Positions 34,582-43,418 of a DNA stretch of 64,000 nt are shown here, piece by piece. Numbering within the stretch: position 1 is the first letter of the stretch; each line of letters starts with the position of its first letter. The notes below the pieces were generated by a model, which was not told where the DNA came from, made no database searches, and saw only the letters and a program-made list of their open reading frames with translations. Source of the stretch: Desulfobacteraceae bacterium (GTDB lineage Bacteria > Desulfobacterota > Desulfobacteria > Desulfobacterales > Desulfosarcinaceae). The translations under genes were made by a program, and so were the position numbers. The DNA is taken from contig JABDIN010000088.1 of assembly GCA_013003715.1 (NCBI GenBank), forward strand, positions 52,114-116,113. Reading direction: 5' to 3'.

Positions 34582-36192
34582 CTAATATGCCGCCACCATC
34601 CCGTCGGTCCGTGGTTCCGAGGCGCCGGTGAGAACACCGGTTTGCGGGTCGCGGCAGATGATCTGCCCCCTGCCGAAGCCCAGGTTATCGAGCGCCACGT
34701 GGATATCATGTCCCCGCGCCTGAAGGGCCTGGGCCAGGTGCTGCGGCAACGCATGTTCGACCTCCACGGTTTTATCCTGGATCCACTGCCAGCGGGGGGC
34801 GTCGAGGGCTGCCTGGGGGTTCAAACCGAAATCGATCATGTTCATCAACACCTGCACATGACCCTGGGGCTGCATGAATCCGCCCATGACACCAAAGGGA
34901 CCGACGGCTTCCTTCCCCCGGGTTAAAAATCCGGGAATAATCGTGTGATAAGTCCTCTTGGCCGGCGCCAGGCAATTGGCATGATCCGGGTCGATGGAGA
35001 AATTGTGCCCCCGATTCTGGAGTGCGATGCCCGTACCGGGCACCACCAAGCCGGATCCGAATCCCATGTAATTGCTTTGGATATAGGAAACCATGTTGCC
35101 CTCGGCATCCGCCGTACAGAGGTAAACCGTGCCGCTTAGGTTGGGCTGCGAAGATTCCGGTGCCAGGGCTTCTTCCCGAATCAGCGCCCGGTGTTGTTGG
35201 GCCACTTTTTCGGATAAATGATCCGCCACGGTCGTCCGCATGTGTGCGGGATCGGTGATATCATGCATGCCTTTGGCGAAGGCCAGCTTGACCGCTTCGA
35301 TCTGCTTGTGCAGCGTTTCAATGCTGTCTTTTTCCGTGAAGGAAAAACCTTTTAATGTATTCAAGGCCATCAGGGCCACCAAGCCCTGGCCATTGGGCGG
35401 TATTTCCCAAACAGTATAGTCCCGGTAGTTCACACTGATGGGATCGACCCAAACGGGTTGGAAAGCCGCCAGATCGTCGGCCCTCAGAAACCCGTCGTAT
35501 TGACGTGAAAAAGCGTCGATCTTTTCCGCCAGTTCCCCGCGATAAAAGGCAGCGGCGTCGGTTCGGGCGATGAGGTCCAGGGTGTCGGCATGATCCGGGG
35601 AACACCATTTTTCTCCGGCTCGCGGCGGCCTTCCGTTCGGGGCAAAGGTGTCGAACCAGTGGGAAAACGACTTGCCATCGGTTTCCTCCCGATATTTGTC
35701 GAACCCCAGTTGCCAGGCAAAGCCGCAAACAGGTGATACGGGAAACCCGTTTCGGGCGTAGTTGATCGCCGGTTCGAGCGTTTCCGTAAGAGATAACCGG
35801 CCAAAACGCTTGGCGAGCGCCGCCCATGCCGATGGTGCGCCGGGTACAGTTACCGGAACCCAACCATATTTGGGGATTTCCGTTATACCCCTTTGGTGAA
35901 GCGCTTCGATGGAGATCCCGGCCGGTGACGGACCGCTGGCGTTCAGGCCGTGCAGCTTATCTTTGATCCAAACAATGGCGAAGGCATCACTGCCGATGCC
36001 GTTTGAGGTCGGTTCCACCACCGTCAGGCAGGCGGCGGTAGCGATGGCGGCATCCACGGCGTTTCCGCCTTTCTGGAGGATGGCCAGGCCCGCCTGGGCT
36101 GCAAGGGGCTGGGAGGTGGCCACCATACCGTTTGCCGCATGGTAGACCATGCGACGGGATTCATATGGATATTGAAAAGTGTCTGCTTTCAT
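34582..36192 (-). CDS. gamma-glutamyltransferase family protein
   Basis: A 536-residue Ntn hydrolase of the gamma-glutamyltransferase/YwrD group. It self-cleaves at a Thr and transfers or hydrolyses gamma-glutamyl groups. The N-terminal domain has 'KGGNAVDAAIATAACLTVVE' and the substrate-Arg/loop region. The processing Thr is in 'NLSGTVYLCTADAEGN', aligned with the first Thr of the usual TTH. 'GFGSGLVVPGTGIALQNRG' and 'MGGFMQPQGHVQVLMNMIDF' follow. No signal peptide is visible, so it is probably cytoplasmic, unlike E. coli Ggt. The ATG at 36192 follows GGAGG. It lies 40 bases after the lactate-permease gene, in the same operon. Confidence 0.92.
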   Translation of the reverse strand: MKADTFQYPYESRRMVYHAANGMVATSQPLAAQAGLAILQKGGNAVDAAIATAACLTVVEPTSNGIGSDAFAIVWIKDKLHGLNASGPSPAGISIEALHQRGITEIPKYGWVPVTVPGAPSAWAALAKRFGRLSLTETLEPAINYARNGFPVSPVCGFAWQLGFDKYREETDGKSFSHWFDTFAPNGRPPRAGEKWCSPDHADTLDLIARTDAAAFYRGELAEKIDAFSRQYDGFLRADDLAAFQPVWVDPISVNYRDYTVWEIPPNGQGLVALMALNTLKGFSFTEKDSIETLHKQIEAVKLAFAKGMHDITDPAHMRTTVADHLSEKVAQQHRALIREEALAPESSQPNLSGTVYLCTADAEGNMVSYIQSNYMGFGSGLVVPGTGIALQNRGHNFSIDPDHANCLAPAKRTYHTIIPGFLTRGKEAVGPFGVMGGFMQPQGHVQVLMNMIDFGLNPQAALDAPRWQWIQDKTVEVEHALPQHLAQALQARGHDIHVALDNLGFGRGQIICRDPQTGVLTGASEPRTDGMVAAY

Positions 36193-36232
36193 TTGCACCT
36201 CCACTCAAAGGGAAAAATATCCAGCGGCGGGG

Positions 36233-37780
36233 TCACGTGAGTATCACCGCCAGCATGGTAACGACACTGATGATGCCCGTGATGGTCAGGCCATACTTGA
36301 TGGTGGTTTTTAAGACCGGTCCTTCCTTGCCCGCAAGACCCACCGTTGAACAGCCCACCAGCAGTTTGGCGGGGGCGATCATGCTTCCCAGGGCGCCGCC
36401 GGTGGTCTGGGCGGCCAGAATGATGGCGGTGCTGATGCCTGCAAGTTCCGCGGTCTGTTGTTGCAGGACGCCGAAAACCACGTTCGAGTTCGTATTGCTG
36501 CCCGTCATGAAAGCACCCAGGAGGCCGATCCAGGGAGAGAACAACGGGTAGAGGCCACCAAACAGACGGCTCACACCCTCCGCCAGAATGTAAATCATGC
36601 CGCAATGATCCATGATCATGGCGAATCCGACCATGGTGATAATTCCCAGGCTGGTGGGCACACCGCTCCTGATGGTTTTGGCCATAATTGTTTTTATGGC
36701 ATCATGCCGGTAAAACCCCTTGGACCGGTAGAGCAGGTAGCTGACAATTGCCGAATAGGCGAGCAGTGCCCCGCCATGTCCGAAGAGGTTGATGGTTTTA
36801 CCGTACCCGGCCGGTGTGACCCACCCGGTATTCGACTCGATTTCGGGAAAAGGAATCGCTATCGAGATCTGCCCCAGAAAAACCCTGACGGGGCCTACCA
36901 TGACACCTGAGAACACAATCACGATGAGAATGAAGTAGGCGCTCAAAGCCCATCCCAAACGCATTTCGGAATGTGTTTCCGCCGTATTGCCTGTCCGGTA
37001 GGGACTCAATTTGGCGGTTATCAGTCCGGCCACAAGTCCGGTCAGGCTGGCACCGAATCCGCCCAGGGTCCACATTCCCGAAACGGCCAACAGGTATTGG
37101 GTACCGGCCATAACAGTGCCGACAATCACAATGGCCAGCGTTGCGTGGCGAACCATTTTCCAGCCGCCGAATACATGAACGGCCAGTGTACCGCATAAAA
37201 AGGAGGCCAGTCCCAACATGGCGGCACACCATGCGGCCAGATCGGTGTACGCGAGGCCGGTGACCGACATCAGGGCCTGAAAAGAAGCGCCCATGGACCC
37301 GAAGGTGACTGACCAGGAGTGTCCAATGGCGGGTACGGCCACCGCCACCACCGGTGAAAAACCAAGACTTAACAGCAGCGGCGCCACCACGGCGATGGGT
37401 ACGCCATAGCCTGCAACCCCTTGTAAAAAGGATGAAAAAATCCAGCCGAATATCAGAATCTGGATTGCCTTATCCGTGCTGAAACGCTCTATGCCTTCTC
37501 CAATGGATTTGATGGCGCCGGTCTCGTTCACCACATGATAAAGGATCAGGGCGGTCCAGATGATATACAATACATTGATGGACAGCAGGATGCCCTTGAC
37601 CTGGGAGTAAAAAAGGAGTCCGGGGTGAGCGCCGAACAACAAAACGCCCACCACCAGCGCCGCCAGCCAACCGGCGGATCCGGCCCGTGTGCCGCTCCAG
37701 TTGAAAAAAACCATCAACACCAGAACCGTCAGGATCGGTGAAAAGGCCAGAACCCATTTCAGATAGAACATGCCGCTCAT
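36233..37780 (-). CDS. lctP: L-lactate permease family transporter
   Basis: A 515-residue integral membrane protein of the LctP family with about 12 hydrophobic helices, for example 'WVLAFSPILTVLVLMVFF' and 'FGWIFSSFLQGVAGYGVPIA'. The second contains the family motif around F-L-Q-G-V-A-G-Y-G. The C-terminal region 'AFMTGSNTNSNVVFGVLQQQ' is also typical. It imports lactate or a related 2-hydroxy acid with protons. The start overlaps the stop of the regulator gene (ATGA at 37777-37780), so the two are coupled and the transporter is probably part of that regulator's circuit. Confidence 0.92.
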   Translation of the reverse strand: MSGMFYLKWVLAFSPILTVLVLMVFFNWSGTRAGSAGWLAALVVGVLLFGAHPGLLFYSQVKGILLSINVLYIIWTALILYHVVNETGAIKSIGEGIERFSTDKAIQILIFGWIFSSFLQGVAGYGVPIAVVAPLLLSLGFSPVVAVAVPAIGHSWSVTFGSMGASFQALMSVTGLAYTDLAAWCAAMLGLASFLCGTLAVHVFGGWKMVRHATLAIVIVGTVMAGTQYLLAVSGMWTLGGFGASLTGLVAGLITAKLSPYRTGNTAETHSEMRLGWALSAYFILIVIVFSGVMVGPVRVFLGQISIAIPFPEIESNTGWVTPAGYGKTINLFGHGGALLAYSAIVSYLLYRSKGFYRHDAIKTIMAKTIRSGVPTSLGIITMVGFAMIMDHCGMIYILAEGVSRLFGGLYPLFSPWIGLLGAFMTGSNTNSNVVFGVLQQQTAELAGISTAIILAAQTTGGALGSMIAPAKLLVGCSTVGLAGKEGPVLKTTIKYGLTITGIISVVTMLAVILT

Positions 37781-38490
37781 TGTGCTATCGCCTTGAATCC
37801 CGTCAGAACCATGTCCATTGAACAATGGATGTGGTCCACAAGCATCGTGCAGGCTTGATCGGTGTTGCGGTCCAGGGTCAACCGCATCATGTCGTGGTGT
37901 TCCCGATCCAGTTTATCACGTTTCAAACCCTGGTCGGCCACCATCCGCCGGTAGCGATCGAATTGATCGTATAGCAGGCCGCAAAAATGGAGCAGCCAGT
38001 AAGAGGCACTTGCTTCTATGAGCGCCATGTGAAAACTGCGGTGATGGTGTTCCCACTCCCGGTTGGTATCGGTATCTGGTTTGGCGGGGGAATATTTTTT
38101 TTTGGACAGTAAATGCTCGGCACCCAGGATCTTGCATTCCCAGTCATCATCACCGTTTTCAATGGCCAGACGAAGGGCGATGGTTTCGAAGCGTATCCGG
38201 TTTTCACCGATATCCCGCAGGTCTTCGGTCGACGCCGGCGCCACGCTGAATCCGCGCTGAATCTCCTTTCGCACCAAACCGATGGCCGCCAGGTGGGACA
38301 AAACTTCCCGCAAAGGGCTGCTGCCGACCCCGTAGACACCGCGCAGTTCGTCCAGCCGGAGCTTGGATCCGGGTGTGTATCGCCCGTTGATGATATCCTT
38401 CCGCAGATGTAAAAACAGATCCTCGGTCACCGGCAGCTGGTGCACCTTGTCCCTTTTTTGCTCAGGCAATCCGGCTGTTTTTCTATTCAT
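37777..38490 (-). CDS. GntR-family regulator (FadR/FCD subfamily)
   Basis: A 237-residue repressor. The N-terminal winged helix is 'ELRGVYGVGSSPLREVLSHL' and 'GLVRKEIQRGFSVAPAS'. The C-terminal FCD ligand domain has the metal/ligand His pattern 'EHHHRSFHMALIEAS' and 'REHHDMMRLTLDR'. It is coupled to the lactate permease and divergent from the peptide-type ABC operon. It probably controls both through the palindrome at 38581-38599. Typical FCD ligands are small carboxylates such as lactate. Confidence 0.92.
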   Translation of the reverse strand: MNRKTAGLPEQKRDKVHQLPVTEDLFLHLRKDIINGRYTPGSKLRLDELRGVYGVGSSPLREVLSHLAAIGLVRKEIQRGFSVAPASTEDLRDIGENRIRFETIALRLAIENGDDDWECKILGAEHLLSKKKYSPAKPDTDTNREWEHHHRSFHMALIEASASYWLLHFCGLLYDQFDRYRRMVADQGLKRDKLDREHHDMMRLTLDRNTDQACTMLVDHIHCSMDMVLTGFKAIAQ

Positions 38491-38580
38491 GGATTTCCTT
38501 TATCCGAACCTTGAAATTGGCTGATATGAGCATGGCTTGTTAATATAGTCAAACCATAAAAATAAACACTTGATAAAAAA

Positions 38581-38599
38581 TTTAGTATAGAATACTAAA
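38581..38599. promoter_or_regulatory. palindromic operator candidate in divergent promoter region
   Basis: TTTAGTATagaATACTAAA is a perfect inverted repeat with 8-base arms. It lies inside further nested repeats: AACCATA at 38552-38558 with TATGGTT at 38601-38607, and ATAGTCA at 38545-38551 with TGACTAT at 38620-38626. It sits in the 173-base AT-rich gap between the divergent FadR-type regulator and the ABC-transporter operon, which makes it a likely binding site for that regulator. Confidence 0.55.
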
Positions 38600-38663
38600 A
38601 TATGGTTAAAAAACAAGTCTGACTATTTTAAATCCGCGCCACTTACCGCAAAGGGGGTCTCCC

Positions 38664-40451
38664 ATGAAAATTAAATGGTTGGAATCATTTCAAAAGGATC
38701 AACAACAAAAAGTTTCGGCAGAGTTGTCGGATGCCTACGATTTTGACCCCAGGGACCCGTTATTCGGTTTGCCGCGGAACGATCTCGAAGGTCCTGTGAT
38801 GAGTCGCCGCGCCGTGTTGCGATTGCTGGCGGCCACCGGGGCCCTGACTGCCTGGCATATGCTGCCGGGCACGGGCATCCGTCCGGCTGCCGCCGCATCC
38901 GGAGGCACCCTGACGGCCGGGTGGGCCGGTGTGGGGGAGATCGTTACCCTGGACCCGGCTCAGATCAATCAGGTGCTCCAATTTCAAATCGCTTCAAACG
39001 TGTTGAGCGGATTAACCCATATAGACAGCGACCTGGTGGCCCGGGGGGACCTGGCGGAAAGCTGGCAGGTATCCGCCGACGGTACACAGTACAATTTTAA
39101 CCTGCGTGAAGGGGTGACTTTTCACAATGGCGATAAATTTACGGCCGACGATGTCCTGTTCACCTACAATCGCTCCCGGGACCCCAAACAATCGATCCAT
39201 TCCCGGGCCATCTCCAATGTCAAGGCCGTGGAGAAAATCGATGATTACACCGTTCGTTTCCGTTTGAAATCCCCCCAGGCCTCGTTCCTGGTCAAATCCC
39301 TGGAACGTGCCAGCGGCCGCGCCATGACCATTGTCAGCCGCGGGGCGCTGGCCAAAATGGACGAGACGGATTATGGTATGGCCCCAGTGGGCACGGGCCC
39401 TTTCCGGGTGACCTATCATCAACTGGGGCAGGGAGTGGTGTTGGAAAAATTCGACGGATACTACGATCCCGAACGCCCCAAACTGGACAAGGTGGTCATC
39501 AAGCCGATTATTGATACGGAGCCCCTGGCGGCTGCGCTGGAAGCAGGTGACACGCAACTGATCGGTGGCAACCCCGTGCCCGCTGAACTATTGGATCGTT
39601 TCCAGTCCAATTCCGATCTGGTGGTTGATATTGTGCCGGGACCCGGATTTCAAAGTTTGTGGATCAATCCCTGGCACCCGCACATGCGCGTACCGGATTT
39701 CGACAAACCTTTGGGCGATTTGATGAAAGAGAAAGGATTCAAGGTTCGCCTGGCCATCGCCAAGGCCCTTGACCGCAAACGCTATATCAAACAGGCCCAA
39801 TTCGACCGCGGCCTCGAAGCTTTCGGAACCATTAATCCGGCCATGGGGTTTTTCTTCGACACCGGCATCAATGAAACCAGCAACCAGGCATTCGACCCGG
39901 AGGCCGCCAGGCGTCTGATGGCAGAGGCCGGCTATCCCGACGGCAAGGGGTTTCCGGCGCTCAAACTATTGACAACCCCCGCCAACCGGCGGGAATCACA
40001 GGTTGTGGCCAATATTTTGAAGAAAAATCTGAATATCAAGATTGAATTGGATACCAAGGATTTTCCTGTTTTGATCGAAGATTTCGACGCCATGCGCTGG
40101 GATCTGGTGCGCATCGGCAGCGGTGGTGATTACGATCCCGACGACGGGTTGGTGGACTGGATGCAAACCGCCTCCAAGTTCAACGGCTCCAAGCGGGACA
40201 AATCCAAACAAGCCTTTGGCTTTTTCTCGGAAAAAGAGGTTGACCAACTGGTCAGCGAACAGCGCGTGGTGACCGATCCGGAAGCGCGGCGAAAAATGGT
40301 CCGGAAAGCCAACCAGATAACCTCCGATAAGGTTACCTGCGCCTTTTTGTTTCATCCGGTGGATGCCCTCGTACATCACAAAAGGGTCAACTTTCCGGAT
40401 GTGAGCCGGATACCGGGGCTGGTGGATTTGGATCGCGTCACCCTGTCGTAA
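38664..40451 (+). CDS. peptide/nickel-type ABC transporter substrate-binding protein, Tat-exported
   Basis: A 595-residue family-5 extracellular binding protein (DppA/OppA/NikA group). After a 45-residue N-terminal extension comes a twin-arginine signal: 'MSRRAVLRLLAATGAL' followed by a hydrophobic stretch and 'RPAAAASGG' as cleavage region. The mature domain shows family patterns such as 'LAESWQVSADGTQYNFNLRE' and 'VTFHNGDKFTADDVLFTYNR'. Translation could instead begin at the internal ATG just before the Tat motif. The Tat route suggests folding in the cytoplasm. The cargo may be a peptide or a gamma-glutamyl compound, given the nearby gamma-glutamyltransferase, but this is inference. Confidence 0.9.
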   Translation: MKIKWLESFQKDQQQKVSAELSDAYDFDPRDPLFGLPRNDLEGPVMSRRAVLRLLAATGALTAWHMLPGTGIRPAAAASGGTLTAGWAGVGEIVTLDPAQINQVLQFQIASNVLSGLTHIDSDLVARGDLAESWQVSADGTQYNFNLREGVTFHNGDKFTADDVLFTYNRSRDPKQSIHSRAISNVKAVEKIDDYTVRFRLKSPQASFLVKSLERASGRAMTIVSRGALAKMDETDYGMAPVGTGPFRVTYHQLGQGVVLEKFDGYYDPERPKLDKVVIKPIIDTEPLAAALEAGDTQLIGGNPVPAELLDRFQSNSDLVVDIVPGPGFQSLWINPWHPHMRVPDFDKPLGDLMKEKGFKVRLAIAKALDRKRYIKQAQFDRGLEAFGTINPAMGFFFDTGINETSNQAFDPEAARRLMAEAGYPDGKGFPALKLLTTPANRRESQVVANILKKNLNIKIELDTKDFPVLIEDFDAMRWDLVRIGSGGDYDPDDGLVDWMQTASKFNGSKRDKSKQAFGFFSEKEVDQLVSEQRVVTDPEARRKMVRKANQITSDKVTCAFLFHPVDALVHHKRVNFPDVSRIPGLVDLDRVTLS

Positions 40452-40491
40452 AACCGACGCCTGCGTCCAAACCATAAAATGGAGTTGCCTT

Positions 40492-41439
40492 ATTTACCGC
40501 TACCTGATCAAACGGATCCTCAGCGCTTTAGTGGTTACCTGGATCGTGGCGACGCTGGTATTTTTCATGTTGCGCGCGGTTCCGGGTGACCCCCTGGTGG
40601 CCATGCTTTTCGATGTCGGCGATCCGGCCGCGGCAGAGGAACTGCGCCAGAAATACGGCCTGGATCGGCCGCTCTTCATTCAATACGTGAAATGGTGCGG
40701 TCTACTGCTGCAAGGCGATATGGGCCGATCCATATATGGAAGCCGTGTTCCTGTCAGCACGATTATCATCGAAGCCCTGCCGCGAACGATTTCCCTGGCG
40801 CTTTTGGCATTTGCCATTGCCATCGGAATTGCAATTCCGGCAGGTATCATTGCCGCTTTGCGTAAGAATTCCTTCCTGGATCATGCCACGACCCTGCTGG
40901 CCTTTTTAGGCCTGAGCATGCCCGATTTCTGGCTGGCGATTATGTTAATCATCGTTTTTGCGGCCAATTTACATTGGTTGCCGGCCATTGGCTACGTTCC
41001 GATCTCCCAGGGCGTCTGGCCCTGGTTAAAACACCTGATTCTGCCGGCCATTGCCGCCGGTACGGCTTTTTCAGCCATCATCGCCCGCATGATCCGATCA
41101 TCCATGCTGGAGGTCATCAAAACCGATTATATCCAGGTCGCACGCGCCAAGGGGCTTCGTAAAAACACCATCACCCTGGTACATGCCCTGCCCAATGCTT
41201 TGATTCCGGTGATCACCGTGATGGGCATCGCCTTTGCCTTGCTGATGGCCACCACGGTGGTGATCGAAAACGTGTTCTCCATCAAGGGGTTGGGGCGGGT
41301 CCTGATCCAGGGGATACTGAATCGGGATTACCCCGTGGTCCAAGGCGCCATCCTGGTGGTTTCCATGATTTTTATCTTCATCAATCTTCTGGTTGACATT
41401 CTCTATACGGTGATCGACCCCCGCATCAGGTTCGAGTGA
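40492..41439 (+). CDS. peptide-type ABC transporter permease (DppB-like), probable AUU start
   Basis: An inner-membrane permease with six predicted helices and the DppB coupling motif 'ARAKGLRKNTITLVHALPNA'. The first ATG/GTG/TTG codon in frame is GTG at 40531, but this would cut into the first membrane helix. The normal family N terminus (a basic 'YRYLIKRIL' before the helix) is encoded just upstream, in frame, beginning at an ATT codon at 40492. GGAG lies 7 bases before that ATT. No other start codon occurs upstream in this frame before the previous gene's end. I therefore place the start at 40492 (315 residues), with GTG 40531 (302 residues) as alternative. Confidence 0.85.
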   Translation: MYRYLIKRILSALVVTWIVATLVFFMLRAVPGDPLVAMLFDVGDPAAAEELRQKYGLDRPLFIQYVKWCGLLLQGDMGRSIYGSRVPVSTIIIEALPRTISLALLAFAIAIGIAIPAGIIAALRKNSFLDHATTLLAFLGLSMPDFWLAIMLIIVFAANLHWLPAIGYVPISQGVWPWLKHLILPAIAAGTAFSAIIARMIRSSMLEVIKTDYIQVARAKGLRKNTITLVHALPNALIPVITVMGIAFALLMATTVVIENVFSIKGLGRVLIQGILNRDYPVVQGAILVVSMIFIFINLLVDILYTVIDPRIRFE

Positions 41440-42353
41440 AGGATATGCAATTGGCCACCGACGATGCTTCCCGTGTAGACTCACCGGAAGATGTAAGCCT
41501 CCTCCGGCGCAGCCGCTGGACCGATTGGTGGTTGACGGTGATGCACGACAAAAAGGCGCTTGCCGGTCTGGTGATTTTGGCCGTTTTCGTCTTCATGGGG
41601 CTGTTCGCTCCACTCATTGCACCATACGATCCCAACGACATGGAGTACGAGATGCTGGCACCGCCTTCGCGGTCGCATCTTCTGGGCACCGATGATTTGG
41701 GGCGGGATCTTTTAAGCCGGATAATACACGGCACCCGGATATCGTTTTTCATTGGTTTTACCACCGTGGCCCTGGCGCTTGTCTCGGGTGTTTTTCTGGG
41801 TTTGACCGCCGGTTATTATGGCGGTTGGCGTGATCACCTTATCATGCGCTATATCGATCTGCAGTGGGCTTTCCCCAATTTCATCATCGCGGTGTATATG
41901 GTGGCGGTCTTCGGAACCGGGATATTCAACCTGACCATTGCGATCTCCCTGGCATATGTGGATGATTTCGCACGTCTGGCACGGGGCATGGTGCTGACCA
42001 TCAAACAAGAGCCGTATGTAATGGCGGCTCGCGCCATGGGGGCTTCCAATACCAGGATCATGGGCACTTACGTCCTGCCCAATGCCACGGCACCTCTCAT
42101 TGTCCAGGCCACGGTAAGTGTTTCCTATGCCATTTTGGCCGAAGCGGCGCTTTCGTTTTTGGGTCTGGGGGTTGAGTCCACCACGCCCACCTGGGGGCTT
42201 ATTCTGGCCGAGGGACGCAGTTTCATCTCACGCGCCTGGTGGGTTGGTGTCTTTCCCGGTCTGGCCATCATGCTGACCGTCCTCAGCATCAATTTTTTGG
42301 GGGATGCCCTGCGTGATTTCATGGACGTGCGTGAAACCCAGGACCTGATGTAA
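41436..42353 (+). CDS. peptide-type ABC transporter permease (DppC-like)
   Basis: A 305-residue permease. A cytoplasmic N-terminal tail is followed by a first helix ('KALAGLVILAVFVFMGLFAP'). The DppC marker 'HLLGTDDLGRDLLSRIIHGT' lies near residue 85 and the coupling motif 'VMAARAMGASNTRIMGTYVL' near 195. It overlaps the DppB-like gene by 4 bases (GTGA), so the two are translationally coupled. Confidence 0.92.
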   Translation: MKDMQLATDDASRVDSPEDVSLLRRSRWTDWWLTVMHDKKALAGLVILAVFVFMGLFAPLIAPYDPNDMEYEMLAPPSRSHLLGTDDLGRDLLSRIIHGTRISFFIGFTTVALALVSGVFLGLTAGYYGGWRDHLIMRYIDLQWAFPNFIIAVYMVAVFGTGIFNLTIAISLAYVDDFARLARGMVLTIKQEPYVMAARAMGASNTRIMGTYVLPNATAPLIVQATVSVSYAILAEAALSFLGLGVESTTPTWGLILAEGRSFISRAWWVGVFPGLAIMLTVLSINFLGDALRDFMDVRETQDLM

Positions 42354-42419
42354 AAGACCTGTTTTTGTGGAACCATTCGGCATCAACAATCGATCATAAC
42401 AGTTTCAGGAGATATTTCT

Positions 42420-43418
42420 GTGGCGATCTTGCTCGAAGTTACTGATTTACACACTCATTTTTCCACACCGTTCGGAACGGTCAAAGCCGTCAACGGGATT
42501 ACCTATACGGTCAATGAAGGTGAAACCGTGGCGATTGTGGGTGAATCGGGTTGTGGCAAGTCGGTGGGAGCGCTTTCGATAATGGGTTTGATCGCCGATC
42601 CACCGGGAAAAATTGAAAATGGCCATATCCGGTTCATGGGTGAAGACCTGTTGACCTTGACCGACGAGCAATTGCGCCGGTTGCGCGGCCGTAGGCTGGC
42701 CATGATTTTCCAGGAACCGATGACCTCTCTCAATCCCCTGTTGACCATTGGCCGGCAACTGTGTGAATCCCTGCAAACACATCTGGGGTATACCCGCACC
42801 GAGGCCGTAAACCGGGCCGCAGAGTTGCTGGCGATGGTGGGCATCGCCGATGGCGGCCGGCGACTCAAACAATATCCCCATCATCTCAGCGGCGGCATGC
42901 GCCAACGGATCATGATCGCCCTGGCCCTGGCCTGTGAACCCAAACTGATCATTGCAGATGAACCCACCACTGCCCTGGACGTTACCATTCAGGCCCAGAT
43001 ACTGGAGCTGATGAAAGCGTTGACCCGTCGTTTGAATGTCGCCCTGATTCTCATTACGCATAATCTGGGGGTGGTGGCGCGCTATGCCGATCGCGTCAAC
43101 GTGATGTACGCGGGTAAGATTGTTGAGACAGGAACCGCCCGGCAAGTGTACGCACTTCCCAGCCATCCTTACACCCTGGGGCTGATGCGCTCGGTTCCAC
43201 GGGTGGATCAGGCCCGGCTGCAACGGCTGATTCCCATACCCGGCCAACCACCGGATTTAACACGCCTGGGAAGGGGTTGCAGTTACGGCCCGCGTTGTGA
43301 TTTCAAGACCGACAGGTGTGATGATGAATCACCGTCTCTTGTAGAAACAGCGGCAGGTCAATGCAGCGCCTGCTGGAATACGAAAGCGGTTGCGGACTCG
43401 CTGGGGGGTGGTTCATGA
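42420..43418 (+). CDS. peptide-type ABC transporter ATPase (DppD-like)
   Basis: A 332-residue ATP-binding subunit with GTG start after AGGAG. Walker A is '[17 protein letters not shown]', the signature '[16 protein letters not shown]' and Walker B '[18 protein letters not shown]'. The C-terminal oligopeptide-transporter extension has a cysteine motif ('[15 protein letters not shown]'), which in this family can bind a 4Fe-4S cluster. Confidence 0.94.
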   Translation: MAILLEVTDLHTHFSTPFGTVKAVNGITYTVNEGETVAIVGESGCGKSVGALSIMGLIADPPGKIENGHIRFMGEDLLTLTDEQLRRLRGRRLAMIFQEPMTSLNPLLTIGRQLCESLQTHLGYTRTEAVNRAAELLAMVGIADGGRRLKQYPHHLSGGMRQRIMIALALACEPKLIIADEPTTALDVTIQAQILELMKALTRRLNVALILITHNLGVVARYADRVNVMYAGKIVETGTARQVYALPSHPYTLGLMRSVPRVDQARLQRLIPIPGQPPDLTRLGRGCSYGPRCDFKTDRCDDESPSLVETAAGQCSACWNTKAVADSLGGGS

